The notes below the pieces were generated by a model. The model was not told the origin of the DNA. It searched no databases and saw only the letters and a program-made list of their open reading frames with translations. A DNA stretch of 64,000 nt from assembly GCA_944472155.2 (NCBI GenBank), contig OX235279.1, positions 175,873,868 through 175,937,867 on the forward strand, in the 5' to 3' direction. The translations under genes were made by a program, and so were the position numbers. Shown here in pieces: positions 9,923 through 21,989 of this stretch (within the stretch, counting starts at the first letter, position 1; every line of letters begins with the position of its first letter). Source of the DNA: Trichobilharzia szidati (taxonomy: Eukaryota > Platyhelminthes > Trematoda > Strigeidida > Schistosomatidae).

Positions 9923-11835
9923 TTAACGAAGTTTAATTAATTCAGTGAATACCTAAACTCGTCTAATTTAATTTCATCATCAAATAAGTCTTCAAACGAA
10001 ATAAACTCCAGAGCAATACACAAGTAGATAAGTCACAAATTACTTTAATAATAATAATGGTAATAATAGTTTCAAGGAAATGTTTTCTTGAAAACGATAG
10101 TAAATCAATTAATCTAATGAGTTTTGAAAGATTTGTTCTCATCTTTAATCCGTTCTTTCATTTTTCTAATTTCTTCTCTCCTAGAAAAATTCTCCCTCTC
10201 TATTTTTTCGTCATTGAAATTACGAAGATATATATACATATATATATATATATATATTCATTCCACTAATCACCAACTCATCCTCGTTCACATTCATATG
10301 TGAAATTAGCTTAGCGGATAAGCTTATTATGAAATAAGCGTTTAAAATCCTATTTAGCAGTGTTACCGTGAGTCTGTCACCCCATCTAAATACATACACA
10401 TATATTATCAGCACAAACAGACAATAAGAAGCTCTGTTTACGCATACATTTCACCTGCTTACACCGTTCTATTCGGCTTATTATATTCGCCAATCATCCA
10501 GCTACATATATATTACTATGCTTCTCTTTCTTCGTCTTTTTTCTCCAAGGCACGCTTGAGGAAGATTATCCACACACACACACTATCGAGATCATATCTA
10601 ATCAATTCCCTGGTCTATATCGCATAGCGCTGGACTTCCTCTTCTTTTTTTCGTCTAAAACAAACGCCTACATTTTTTTATTGCTTCGTTTAGTTCTTAG
10701 TGAAAATTCACACATACAATAGTAACAATAACAGTAATAATAATAATAGTAATAATAATAAAATCATCAATGTCAGCATTATCATGGGTGTTTTTTTCTT
10801 TCTTTTACTTTTTTATATTTCATTTTGATTTAATCCTTGTACAGACATTTTTCAATCACATTTCATTAGGCTTAATTCACTTGGCCTGACATTCCTCGTA
10901 TTACGCTTGACTGTACTTAAAAAAAAGGAACTAACGTATATGTATATATGCATATATAACCTGTTAGCTATAGGTAATATATATATATATATTGTAGGCG
11001 TTTGTGTGTTAGTGTGTACTCCTCAAAGCCTTCCCTGAATACCCTTGTGCACTATATATAATACACACTAGGATAGAGCATCTTACTTAGACAATTAACT
11101 GACTTTTGATAAATATGATAATGGCCACTCATATTCAACTGATTATATGTTTATGTATATCTGTACATATATATAGAGAGAGAGACTGAGAATTAATCAT
11201 GATAGCTGGAGAATTCTAATTTTTTTTCACCTCTAGAAAATCATGAAAGAATACAGAGAGAGAGATAAATAAATACTTTACAGTCAGGACAGAAATAAGC
11301 TTCACATTTGTCATGCAATGAATGCAGCCTAGGAATTCTCTTCCTTCAACAATTATATTGTAAGCATCAACATCATCATGCTCATCATCATTGTCATGAG
11401 TTTTAATATTGTTGTTATCACTGCTCTATCATCATAATCATCGTTGCTCTATCATAATCATAATCAAATTATGAAGAATGAGTCGTTAGTGTGCTTATAG
11501 AAAAAAAAAGGAGGAGGGGGAAAGATTAATCTATCTTTTTCCCCCGTCAAAATAACCTCCACTAATTGGTTTACTTCATTCACTATCTTGATTGTTTTAT
11601 TTATTTATTTTTTTTTTCAAAAAAAAATATCATCTACAATACAACAATGGGTTATTCTAGTGGTTGGTTGCATCGATTAATTTAGTTGGAATGGCTAAGA
11701 TAACAGTGCTCAAGGTGCTAACTTTTCACGTCTCCGTGCGTGTGTGTACATTTGTGTATGTGTGTGTATGTATGCGTGTGCGGTGGATGGTTGTTTGTGG
11801 TAAACTAATTCTTTCGATAGTTTTAGAGACTTCAG
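9923..11835. other. Unassigned AT-rich region with microsatellites
   Basis: No gene recognised. TA tracts lie at 10229-10257 and 10976-10993, a TAA-type tract at 10733-10763, CA at 10572-10582, GA at 11176-11190 and a GT-rich stretch at 11735-11785. Open frames in this stretch are artefacts of these tracts. Confidence 0.5.
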
Positions 11836-11839
11836 TTCT

Positions 11840-12412
11840 CATCCTAGTTACTGCTCATTTAGCGATAGGGAAAGCAAGGCAAGCTTTCATTACTCTCAAG
11901 TCTGTGTGGAGGAGATCAACAGCACTAATCAGCAGGAAAAGTAAGATCCTGATTTTCAACTCCAGTGTAAAGTCAGTGCTACTTTGTGGATCAGAGACTT
12001 GCACTGCGCGTCACGAAGGGCACTTCGAACAAAATACCAACCTTCATCAACAGGTTTCTTCGCTCAGTACTACTCAAGATCAGATGGCCTTCCAAGAAAG
12101 ATCAGCAGTAGTGGCATGGATCTCTGGCAATGAGGAAACCAACCTAGCAGGAACCAGTTGTGCAACAAATATTCAGGAAGAAATGGAGATGGATTGACCA
12201 TACTCTGAGAAAACCATCAAGTGACATCACATGCCAGGCTATCGCTGGAGTAGAACACGAGTGGGAAGTGGGAGGAGGAGGTCATGTGAAGAGGAGATGA
12301 AAGCATGTGGGCAGACGTGGAGCCAGGTGAAAAAATTGGCGGAGAACCGAACGCAATGGAGATGTACGGCTGAAGCCGCATGTTCCTCTAGAAACTAAAG
12401 CAAAAAATAACT
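11840..12412 (+). mobile_element. RTE-type LINE, C-terminal third with 3' end
   Basis: From about 11860 the frame reads IGKARQAFITLKSVW, IFNSSVKSVLLCGSET, and then in shifted frames a segment with EEMEMD and C-terminal arginine-rich blocks, ending at GCATGTTCCTCTAGAAAC. The 3' end is followed by an ATT tract at 12413-12428. It is 5' truncated and carries frameshifts. The C-terminal domain is the usual RTE end after the RT thumb. Confidence 0.88.
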
Positions 12413-12435
12413 ATTACTATTATTATTATCCTCAT

Positions 12436-13330
12436 TTAGTGGACTTTCCTTTGGAAGTGAAGTTTTTAAATTACTTATGGGAGGACGAAAAGAATTTAGA
12501 AGATTTGGACTTTGTGGACGCTTTGTATTTAATGTCACAGAAACCCGAAAATCTACAGGTGAAAACTAACAAGTTTGCAGAAGAAGCTGACAAAGAAGAC
12601 ATGACTTTAAGTGAGCATGGAGAAGACGGAGATGATGAAGATACCTAACCACCAACAACAAGCACCAATCCTTATCGGCAGGACAAATTTGAAGGTCACG
12701 TCTTACACTTATCCAGGCAGCATCGTCTAAACTACAGGTGACAGCATGGATGAGAATGTCAAAGCCAGCTAACATCACGAAAGCAGGACAGCCGTTCATT
12801 AGTCAGAAATTAATGTGGAAATCTGATGCACTCAGCACAAAAATAAACAAAACTCGGATTTTCAACATTAAGTGCAAGTCACTCAGCACTTTTATATGGT
12901 TCACAGGCTCGTTGACCACATCACCACAAGCATTTCCAACAGGCTATTGAAGAATTTTATCAACACCTTCCTTCACCGGCTCCACACTGAATATCAGATA
13001 TCCGACCACTAAGGGTTAGGAACAAGGAAACTCTGTCAGAGAGCCAGCAGGCGAGAACCTACTGTTCAACAAATGTGTTGAAGAAGATGGAGGTGGGTTG
13101 GAGACATGTTGATGAGACGGCTGGGTGACACTGTGTGACAGACCGGTTCTCGAGTTGTACCCTAATGGGTCGAAACTAGTTAGGAGTGTGGGAGTGACAT
13201 GGAGGAGATTGTGTGGTGAAGAGATGAGAGCTGATGTGCAGTGGTGGAGCCAGCTAAACAGGACTACATAGAAGAGAATGAAATGAAGGTGTGTTGTTGA
13301 AACCCTATAGTTTCACTCGGAACATATGGG
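12436..13330 (+). mobile_element. RTE-type LINE, RT core to C-terminus, divergent subfamily
   Basis: Starts with NLEDLDFVDALYLMSQKPEN, the RT catalytic block (FADD replaced by FVDA, so catalytically dead), then LQVKTNKFAEEADKED, a (broken) KARQAF-like block, and C-terminal sequence to about 13290. The last 500 bp are nearly identical to the minus-strand fragment at 21356-21870. It sits directly behind the (ATT)n end of the preceding RTE copy, so two RTE fragments lie in tandem. Confidence 0.85.
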
Positions 13331-13699
13331 AATATTGATAATATTATAATATATATGTTTACAATCCTTTTTGAAGGAAACACGGATCAACACTACCTTA
13401 AGAATTACGGAAATAAAGCCGCATTCGATGTCTACTTCTCCTTAATTTTGGTTCAGTGGGAGTTTAATCTCAGGACTATAAAGTTTCGTTACTCTGACTT
13501 AACGATTCACTCATTGCAGTAAAATGGAATTATCAAACGTCTGCATCTTATGTACAGCAGAAAAAACCCTTCAACGTAATCCGGTAATAACTGGCAACAT
13601 GCACAACTTATCCGACACCAGTTATCAAAGCTGGACAATAAAATTTCCAGAAATCCATTAACTGAGCAGTATATTTATTATCAGGCTGCAACTCTTATT
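13331..13699. other. Unassigned
   Basis: AT-rich sequence between an RTE fragment and a SINE-C. Nothing recognised. Confidence 0.4.
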
Positions 13700-13915
13700 T
13701 AGTTTTCAAGATCGATCACTAAATGACTTCAGTTAGAGAACTATTCAAAGTCACTAGATAGTAGTGGACATCTGTTTCGGCCTTGTCCAAGGCTATTCAG
13801 CAATACAAACCCATGAACTCATCAGGTTTCGAACTCAGGACCTTCAGGTTTATAAGGCGAACTCTCATACTATTCAGTCGGTGGGATGTAGTCCGGTCAA
13901 CTGGCAATTCTAACT
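13700..13915 (-). mobile_element. SINE-C, diverged
   Basis: Minus orientation. GGTTTCGAACTCAGGACC near 13827 is the complement of box B. CATACTATTCAGTCGGTGGG is the complement of the box A region, and ATTCTAACTTCTTAT marks the head end. The hammerhead block (around 13765-13800) is badly degraded. Confidence 0.6.
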
Positions 13916-13919
13916 TCTT

Positions 13920-14455
13920 ATGTAGTTGTGGCGGTCAACAACTCTCAGAATCAAAAATAAGATCCGGATTTTCAACTCCAATGTGAAGTCAGTGCTACTC
14001 ACCATACGGATCAGGGACTTGCACTGCGCGTCATAAAGAGCATCTCAAACAAACTACAAACCTTCATTAACAGTTGTCTTCACTCAATACTCAAGATCAG
14101 ATGGCCGGCCAGAAAAGATCAGCAACAGGAAGGGATCTCTGGCAATGAGCGAACCCACCAGGAACCGATTGTGAAACAAATAGGCAGGAAGAAGTGAAGA
14201 TGGATTGGCCACACTCTGAGGAAACCGTCAAGTGACATCACTAGACAGGCCCTCGAATGGAACCCGAAAGGGAAGAGGCGAGTTGGTCGTCGATGCGAGG
14301 GTGACATGGAGGAGGTCATGTGAAGAGGAGATAAAAACGTGTTGGCAGACTTGGAGCGAGGTGAAGACTCTAGTAGAGAACCGAACTCAATGGAGACGCT
14401 CGGCTGAAGCCCTATGTTCCTCTAGGAATTAAAGGAAACAATAATAATAATGTAG
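13920..14455 (+). mobile_element. RTE-type LINE, C-terminal part with (AAT)n end
   Basis: Reads GGQQLSESKIRSGFSTPM-type frame at the start (frameshifted NKIRIFNSNVKSVLL), then C-terminal [12 protein letters not shown], [13 protein letters not shown] and ALCSSRN-like segments. It ends at CCTCTAGGAATTAAAGG with an AAT tract at 14443-14452. Strongly similar to 34215-34985 and, inverted, to 28411-29000 and 52612-53100. Confidence 0.88.
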
Positions 14456-16377
14456 TTGTTAATGCCATCTGTTTAGGTGTCACAACCCACCGTAAAACAA
14501 CCCTTTGCATTGTGCTCTTTTATAGTAGACGCTTGCTTGACTTCGACTCTTGCAAATGATATAACTGGTGTGACGGAGATGTAGAAAGATAGAAAAACAC
14601 AGATGACAGAAGGAATTCCGAGTTCAGCAGCCTTAAACAGTGGGGATAAGAGACAACATGGTGATTCGCTTATATCAACCTAAAGCTCTATGTTATTATT
14701 AGTAAGATATATATATGCTTCATTGCTGTGACTCCGATTAGTCCTGTAATGATTTAAATATCTACCTTCAATGTTCTATGCATGTTTTCCGCTTACAGGC
14801 ATCTTTTATTCAAGTTTACACTTACAAACTAATACGGAAACAAGGATACACGTAACAAACAGTTCAACAAAGTTTATTCTGAAAGACATATTATCTATAT
14901 GTAAGCAAGTACTTGTATTCCTCATCTGTGTTATATTCATTTGTATGTGTGTGTGTGTGACAAAGAGAGAGAGAGAGCGCGTAGATACGTTCTACATGTA
15001 AAGGTGACTACAAAGGTGTAAAACCCTTTGAAATGAGTATTTGATTTATGCACCAAACTCTCAATACATACACAACACTACTAATTAATATTGCATAAAC
15101 TGTATGACAAAATGTGTTTTTTTTTGTAACACGTCGTGTAATCGTAAAAACAAAAAAAGTAAAATACAAACCAAACCAAACCAACAAATACTGCAAGTGT
15201 TCAGCGATGATATCTCTACACATGTTCACAACACACACTCACTGACTTGTGTGTGCGTGTGTGTGTGTGTGTATAATACGCCTGCCTATTGGTGGTGTTG
15301 ATGATGCCGGAGGAGTTTTGAGGCGAATGACTTAAGCATTCACAGCTACACAGCTTACATCACATATAAGAGGTGTGTGTGTGTGATAAATAATAAAAAA
15401 GTCACTATCAGAGAGCGAGAGAACACCTAAAGTGAAACTTTTATTTTTTTGCTCTAGGTCGTCGTATAAAAAATTAGACTCTTGGAAGCTTAAATCGAAG
15501 TTAGCGTTTTGCTTAGTTTTATTTATTAATTTATTTCTCTGTCAAGTCTGATTTGCATTTTTCATGATAGATAGATGCATATAAAAAATATATATAGTAA
15601 TGATAATGATAATGATAATAATGATAATGTTTGTGTTCCAGTGTGTGTGTGTGTGCGATTATGCATCTCAGTGCAGCTGTACTAAAAATAACACCATTAT
15701 AGAAACAACAACAACAATATGTTGATTGAATTCAACCTACCTACCTACCACCATCATTATCATCGTCATCATTATATACGTCGTGAGAAGTGTCCGAATA
15801 ATTTCAACTAATTAGGCATATGAGTGGATTTCAGTTACTCTTTTTTTTCTCCATTGTGTGTGTTCACCTATATGCTGAGGTTTTTTTAATGAGTTTCTCG
15901 AATCGTATTCACTTGTATGTATGTGCGCGCGTACGTGTAGTGCATTTGTTTGAGGTGATGATAACGTTGATAATGATGATGATGATGGTAATGGTTCTGT
16001 ATGTGTGTGAATGACTGAATGTATTTCAATCCTGACTTCATTCTAATTAGGTATAACAAAATTCATCACAGATTAATGGAATGGCATGGAATACGAAGCC
16101 TTTTTTTTGTTTTACTATAATTCTTAATGTTTATTTGTGTTCAGTTTAACTGGTTGTCATGGTGTGAGTTGTAAAAATCTTTTGTTTTTTGTTTCTTTCT
16201 TTCTTTTCCATTACAACATTTATCTCTTTTTGGCTTTTTATATAAATATATATACGTATTCTCTATCGATGATAATATTTGTCTGAAGAATTTTTAGAAG
16301 ATTACATTACATTATATTACAATACCGCATTGAAGCTTATTGAAGTAATTAATCTATAAGGCGAAATAATAGATGTG
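14456..16377. other. Unassigned AT-rich region with microsatellites
   Basis: No gene recognised. GT tracts lie at 14946-14961 and 15250-15272, GA at 14965-14980, an AATGAT-type tract at 15596-15627 and GT at 15641-15656. Open frames such as 15820-16014 are simple-sequence driven. Confidence 0.5.
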
Positions 16378-16388
16378 AGTGAAATTCA

Positions 16389-16630
16389 GGTGCGTCGGTG
16401 GCACAGCGGTAGAGTGCTCGCCGACCACACCTCATGTGGTCCGCGGATCGATCCCCGGCCACCGACACACTCCATTACCTGGCTAAGCCAGGAGTAAGAC
16501 TGACAAAGAGGGAAGATTGGGCATGAGGCTAGCAACCCCATCCTGTAAAAATAATCACCACTGCTAGTGAAACTTCAAACATCTAGCTTGAAGCCTCTGT
16601 GTTCCCCTGGGAACGTAAAAGAATGAAAAA
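16389..16630 (+). mobile_element. SINE-A, full length with target-site duplication
   Basis: Starts GGTGCGTCGGTGGCACAGCG and carries box B as GGATCGATCCC. It proceeds through TGAGGCTAGCAACCCCATCC and ends with GTTCCCCTGGGAAC and an A-rich tail. AGTGAAATTCA at 16378-16388 is repeated at 16631-16641 (11 bp), fixing both ends. The family has no coding capacity. Confidence 0.93.
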
Positions 16631-16829
16631 AGTGAAATTCAATCTCAGGCCAGGAAATTATCACGCTTATTTTTGAAACTGTTTGTGATCTCAGTTGTAC
16701 ACTATGTATCCAGTAGATTTTGGCCTTATATAAAATCATTGTTTGATAAGCTCTACGACTTTTAATACAGTCTCTTTCATAATGACTTATATCCACTTAA
16801 TCCACTGTTTTAAACTTTGTCAGACTAAC

Positions 16830-17190
16830 GACTGACCCTATTCAGGTAGGTAGTTACCTGGGTTCTGGTGGTTAATCGTGACCAGTAGGGTAGAGCAGGT
16901 CGGGTGTGAAGACAAATGCTCGTCCCCTGTGACATTCGCTAGCGATAAAACTATATCGTGAAATGGCAGAAGTTGGAATTCATGCGTTGGCCGTTGGATA
17001 GGGTCCGAGTGGCTTAATGGTCTACGAGCTAGCTCGCCTTGTAACCAGAAGGTCCTGGGTTCGAATCACTGTGGTGGTTGCGTTCTGATGAAGAGCTAGT
17101 CCCAAACTAGGATAACGGAAACTGCTGTCTAGTACTTCCAGGTTTTCCAACTGTTTTCTAACCAATGTCAGCTCGTTACAGGTTTGTTCA
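16830..17190 (+). mobile_element. SINE-C, near-complete unit
   Basis: Leader (CTATTCAGGTAGGTAG, then GGTCGGGTGTGAAG); head GTGGCTTAATGGTCTACG (box A) and GGGTTCGAATCAC (box B); hammerhead block TCTGATGAAGAGC, AGTCCCAAACTAGGA, then GGAAAC and TGCTGTCTAGTAC at about 17085-17140; body GGTTTTCCAACTG, then GTCAGCTCG. This is one of the clearest full-length units (about 360 bp). Confidence 0.88.
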
Positions 17191-17390
17191 CGAGATGGTA
17201 TCAGTTAGGGAACCACTGGAAAGCTAACACAGAGTAGTGGATAGTTGTTTCATTCTTGTTTGGAACTTGTCAACAATACATAGCCATCAGGGTTCGAATT
17301 TAAGACTTTCTAGTTCCAAGGCCAACTCACAGACAGTTCAGCTACTGGGACCCGACCCAATGGCTCAAGAACTCCAACTTCTGTTGTGAC
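17191..17390 (-). mobile_element. SINE-C, inverted neighbour
   Basis: Reads the other way: GGTATCAGTTAGGGAACCAC, then TTGTTTCATTCTTGTTTGG (degraded hammerhead block), box B complement GGGTTCGAATTTAAG, and head complement CAATGGCTCAAGAACTCC. Joined tail to tail with the unit at 16830-17190. Confidence 0.75.
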
Positions 17391-17394
17391 TAGC

Positions 17395-17605
17395 GGGGTC
17401 CACCGGGTCAGGTAAAAGGACAGTTATTCGCCAATGACATTTGCCGGCAGTTGCACTACATGCTGCAAATTGGCAGAAGTTGGGATTCACGGGCGTTTGC
17501 ATCGCGTCCCAGTAGGTGAGTAGTCCACAGACTCGATTTATAGCCGGTAGGTTCTAGGTTTGAATACCAGTAGGTGCGTAAATATGTGTTTTTGAGAGAC
17601 CTATA
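17395..17605 (+). mobile_element. SINE-C, partial forward unit
   Basis: Leader GGTCAGGTAAAAGG, then ATTGGCAGAAGTTGGGATTC and a decayed tRNA head (CAGTAGGTGAGTAGTCCACAG, GGTTTGAATACC), stopping before the hammerhead block. Joined head to head with the preceding minus unit. Confidence 0.65.
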
Positions 17606-18165
17606 CATAAATTATGCGCCAAAACTTACCACAATGCCAGCGGTATGTTTGAAATAGTAAATTTAGTATTTAGCAGAATAATATGTTGTAATAAATACTG
17701 TTTTTCTTTGGGGGAACTTCAGTAATTCTCATTTTCTTCTTACATAGCTGAAAACTTGATCATTTAGTTTCATTTCGAAGGAAAGAAATAAAAGAAGATT
17801 GATTCATAGATGTCATGATCGACTGTTATTTTTATTCCATATAACAAATGTAAAATTTTCTGAAAAAATTCAATGTTTAAACTGGAAAGACTTTTCACAG
17901 TTTTGATCACATCCATGTGAATCCTATTCACATTCTGAATGTGTACACAGTGACAGTTATTAAATACCTTATTAAGGTCTGTCTGTCTGTCTATTTTCAG
18001 CAGAGAACTTTGCACCGATGTGCAGCAGTTCAAGTCGCCACACTCGATGTAGCACACAAAGCAAGAGAAGAAAGTAGAAGAAATGCAAAATATAGACAGT
18101 AGATAGGGATATGAGACAAATGGAATAGTAATAACGAAAAGCAATATAGTTTTATTGTATATTTT
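17606..18165. other. Unassigned; possible exon-like stretch near 18000
   Basis: At 17990-18102, TCTGTCTGTCTATTTTCAG precedes a frame reading QRTLHRCAAVQVATLDVAHK and on to a stop at 18100-18102. No donor site is obvious, and the same DNA is open on the opposite strand (17770-18144, 124 codons). I do not recognise either peptide and call neither. Confidence 0.3.
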
Positions 18166-18167
18166 AA

Positions 18168-18375
18168 GTTACAGGGAATGGATACATCTGCGCCAGCCAT
18201 TGAGAACGATTTTGAGCCATATCACCGATTGTTTCCAGCCACTGGTATTTACCGTCCTGAGGACCCACCAACCAGGAAGTCTCCCCCTTCCTACGTGGCT
18301 TAAACTGACTGTTGTGGATTTCATTGACTGATGAAGCCATGTTTTGGTTTGACCACCGCTTACAGTGTATAGAGT
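18168..18375 (-). mobile_element. Second LINE family, C-terminal end
   Basis: Minus strand gives GGQTKTWLHQSMKS, LSHVGRGRLPGWW, then in another frame DMAQNRSQWL. This is the C-terminal end of a non-LTR retrotransposon ORF distinct from the abundant RTE family here; a longer fragment of the same family is at 38740-39860. Truncated and frameshifted. Confidence 0.75.
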
Positions 18376-18473
18376 ACCCTAAAAATTCACATGATCTTTG
18401 ATTTTCAAGAGTAGTGTTAATCTCTGAACAATATCTGAGGTCAGGGTGACATCAGCGGTTTGATTTTTGTTAC

Positions 18474-18750
18474 AGGATTTCATCATGAGCTGATATTGGT
18501 TAGAGGACCATTGGAAAACTAACAGGGAGTACTGGACAGCTGTTTCGTCCTAATTTGGGACTCTTCATCATTACGCACCCACCACAGTGATTCAAATCCC
18601 GAACCCTCTGGTTATAAGGTGAGCTAGTTCGTAGACCATTAAGCCACTGGGACCCTATCCAATGGCCAACGCATGAACTCCAACTTCTGCCATTTCATGA
18701 CATAACGCGACCACTAGTCAATGTCTTCGGCCAGTATTTGTCCTCTAGTG
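18474..18750 (-). mobile_element. SINE-C, left half of an inverted pair
   Basis: Minus unit with body (CATCATGAGCTGATATTGG), hammerhead block complement (GGACAGCTGTTTCGTCC at 18533-18549, GGGACTCTTCATCA at about 18557), box B complement near 18590 and head complement CATTAAGCCACTGGGACCC. Pairs with 18751-19095. Confidence 0.85.
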
Positions 18751-19095
18751 AGAAGTCGTGGCCAGTGGGGTGCAGTAGTTCGGGTATGAGGACGGTTACT
18801 AACCGAAGAAGACGTTGCTAAGTGGTCACGCTATGTCGTGAATTGGCAGAAATTAGAATTTATGGGCTGGTCATCGGATCGCGTCCCAGTGGCTTCTTAG
18901 TGGTGTACGACGTCGCTTTGTAATCAAATGGTCCTGAGTCCGAACCTTGGCAGTGGGTGCGTACTGATGAAGAGTCCCAAACTAAGACGAAACAGCTATC
19001 CAGTACTCCCAGGTTTTCCAATGGTCCTCTAACCAATGTCAGCTCATGATGAAATCCTGTGACCAATCAAATCCCTACAAACCAGCATTTGAATA
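18751..19095 (+). mobile_element. SINE-C, right half of an inverted pair
   Basis: Leader GAGAAGTCGTGGCCAGTG; head GGATCGCGTCCCAGTGGC; hammerhead block at about 18963-19010 (CTGATGAAGAGTCCC, AAACTAAGACGAAACAGC, then ATCCAGTAC); body GGTTTTCCAATGGTCC and tail CAATCAAATCCCTACAAACC. Head-to-head inverted with 18474-18750; arms of roughly 260 bp can pair. Confidence 0.88.
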
Positions 19096-19797
19096 TTGAT
19101 TTTTGTTAGTTATAGAAAGCTTGTTTTAATTATCTACCAGTTGAGTAGATTAAATCAGGCCCTAAAAATTTACCACAAGAAACACTGCACCTTAGTGTAT
19201 AATGTTAAGGCTTAAGATACACTGACCAAGAACCGGATGCTAACAACATCTAAGGGTTCTAGCATTATTATCAACAGAAAAGAAAACTTTTGACCGCCCA
19301 TTAACAGTTCAAAAATTTCTTCTATTCAGGGTACTACTCGCATCATTGAACAGATTTCTGAAATAATCAAAACTCAAACATTAAAGAATGTTTATATTAT
19401 AGAGTGTTAATTCTTCAGTTTTATTCTCTTTTTTCGTTTTTTTCTTTTGAATTGTTTTTCATGCTAATTGAGTTCATTCACTTTTGATACACATTCAACA
19501 CCTGCAACTTTAGGTTTACATAAGGTCATCGAATGATGTAACAGGACTGTGGTGAAGTTGAAGACAGATTTATCTGAATAATTATTGACTCTTTATATGC
19601 CTCTAAGGTTAGATTGCACTCACAGTAGTGTGTATTATTTATATTAGAAGTGCAAAACCATGTCTTTAAGGCCTTTTTTACTTGTTATTTAAATAGTGAA
19701 CTAAGCGAAAATTTAAGAATGAGTTTTATGCCGTGAAAAATTATGAAACCCTGTAAAAAACTCTGGTTCTATTCATGTTAGTTAACATTTTCAGAAA
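19096..19797. other. Unassigned
   Basis: AT-rich sequence. No gene, RNA or dispersed repeat recognised. Confidence 0.45.
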
Positions 19798-20545
19798 TTC
19801 AGTTATTATTATTATTCCCTTGGGTTCCGAGTGGAACATAGGGCTTCAACAACACATCTCTACTTTGTTCTATTTTCTGCTGTCTTTTCAGCCGGCTGAC
19901 CCCACGATTGCCCATAATCTCTCACCTCCTCTTCCTCCTCCTCCTCCTCCAACTCACACGATCTCATCCATGTCACCCTCGCACTGACGACCCACTCGTC
20001 GCTTCCCACTGGGATTCCACCACAGCAATGGCCTGGCGAGAGTTGTCATTCGACGGCCTCCTCAGTATATGCCCGATCTATCTCCATTCTCTCCCACATA
20101 TTTGTTGAGCGATCGCCTGTTGGTTGGTTTGTTCCCACCCAGCCAGAGTTTCTTGTTGCTAATTCTTTCTGGCCAGCCGGCTGGCCATTTGATTTTCAGT
20201 ATGGAGCCAGCCAGCGAAGTTGGCAGCCATAGATAGAAGTCTACAGTAGCCCGTTGTGAATGCTTTTCGTGACACGGCAGCTCAGTGCAAGTTTCTGAAC
20301 CATATAGAAGTGACTGACTTCACTGACGTTTGCGTTGAACAAAATCCGAATCTTGTTCCTTGTGATGCTGATGCGCAGTGTAGAAGATTTTCAAACTGGT
20401 TTTGGGTTGATGAAGGTGTGTGTGTATCTTGCCTTTCCGATTCTGACTGGCTGGCGTTGACATCTTCATCCGTTCTAAATTCCCGTAGTTGAAACGATGT
20501 TTCCTAGATAAGTGAAGGAGGTAACCTCAATTATGGTATTATGTA
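19798..20545 (-). mobile_element. RTE-type LINE, C-terminal third
   Basis: The 3' end adjoins an ATT tract at 19804-19815. Minus-strand reading runs from YLGN and the KARQ-like block (about 20540-20430) through FNAN-type, then WR-W-I-G, to the C-terminus near 19830. A CT-rich expansion (19921-19950) is inserted in the C-terminal part. Stops are present. The frame at the YLG box is intact here, unlike the 28-, 34- and 53-kb copies. Confidence 0.85.
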
Positions 20546-21355
20546 AAATGCCATTAATTGTCTAACTTTGATCTGCATTTGTATTCAGTACTCACCATTT
20601 TGGTCCTAATCCATAAATTATACAGCATCATGTCAACTGCAGCTGACGTCCTGCAAAATGGGCAATGTCATGATATAAGCAGTATGCATCCATACCACTC
20701 ATATTTGTCATTTCGAATATTTGGGTAGCATAAATACTGACTGGTTAAGAAGACAGTTTTATGCCACTCTGTTCCTTTCTGTATGTCATGGATTACGTAA
20801 ATATGGCCGACCAGTCAATTTTTAATGCATTGATAGATATTTCTAGCTCAGAATGAATATGTTCTAATAGGTGTGTTGTTTTTTTGGGGGGGGGCTTGGA
20901 TTTTCACTTCACGCAAAGACTTTCATGTTAGTCAAAGCGTCATTCATCTTTGGTACACACTGATGAGGAAGCAAGCTCAACAGATTCTTTATAAAGTTGT
21001 TATCTATGAATGGAGTGGCATAACAGTCATGTAGTAGTATTGGCTTCTCAGCAGAAACCTAATTTTTCAGGTCTAAGTTTTGTATTAGTTCCACGCTGTT
21101 TTCTCATGCCTCACCAAATATCAGTTTCAACAGTGAGTTGGTTTTTATCGTTTGAATTAAAATGGAGATTAACTTCACTTGATCTGATCTTAGCGCCATT
21201 TTTTAAGAATTCATCCAAAATCTTTTCCTGGCATAAACTGATGTTTTCTCCTTGACCATTTCTCTCTCTAGCTAGCCATTGGTGAGGGGGAAATGTGTAT
21301 CACTAACCATTTCATCAGTTGCGCAGTTAGTAATATCTACAGCAAGTATTATTTA
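20546..21355. other. Unassigned
   Basis: No gene or known repeat recognised. A G run at 20885-20895. Open frame 21010-21255 has no recognisable motif. Confidence 0.4.
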
Positions 21356-21870
21356 TTAATTATTCCCTTGGGTTCTAAGTGGAATATAAGGCTTCAAAAG
21401 TACATCAACATATTGTCTTACGATTGCCCATCAGCTCTCATCTCTTCACCACACAATCTACTCCATGTCACTCCCACACTCCTAACTAGTTTCGACCCAT
21501 TAGGGTACAACTCGAGAACCGGCCTGTCACACAGTGTCACCCAGCCGTCTAATCAGCATATCTCCAATCCACCTCTATCTTCTTCAACACATTTGTTGAA
21601 CAGTTGGTTCTCGCCTACTGGCTCTCTGACAGAGTTTCCTTGTTCCTAACCCTTAGTGGTCGGACATCTGATATTCAGTGTGGAGCCGGTGAAGGAAGGT
21701 GTTGATAAAATTCTTCAGTAGCCTGTTGGAAATACTTTTGGTGACGTGATCAGCAAGTCTGTGAGCTATATAGAAGCACTGACTGACTTGCAATTAATGT
21801 TGAAAATCTTGTTATTTCTGTGCTGAGTGAATCAGATTTCCACATTAATTTCTAACCAATGAATTATAAA
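21356..21870 (-). mobile_element. RTE-type LINE, divergent subfamily, inverted twin of 12800-13290
   Basis: 3' end at the ATTATT of 21350-21362. The minus strand matches 12800-13290 almost base for base, including rare sequence such as GTACCCTAATGGGTCGAAAC and CTCTGTCAGAGAGCCAG. Both copies carry the same disruptions of the C-terminal frame, so they share a recent defective ancestor or arose by duplication. Confidence 0.88.
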
Positions 21871-21989
21871 GCTTTAATTCAGACAATATGTGAACACATA
21901 TAGTACAGAAATTTTAAGCGTATTTACTTCCAAAATATTTCCTCTTCATACAGGATTTACATATGAAGTAATAATCTGAACTGAAAGGA

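Noticed and set aside
17770..18144. Open frame of 124 codons on the minus strand
   Set aside because: No recognisable domain, unusual F/C/I-rich composition, lies in AT-rich DNA and overlaps an equally open plus frame. Not called as a gene.
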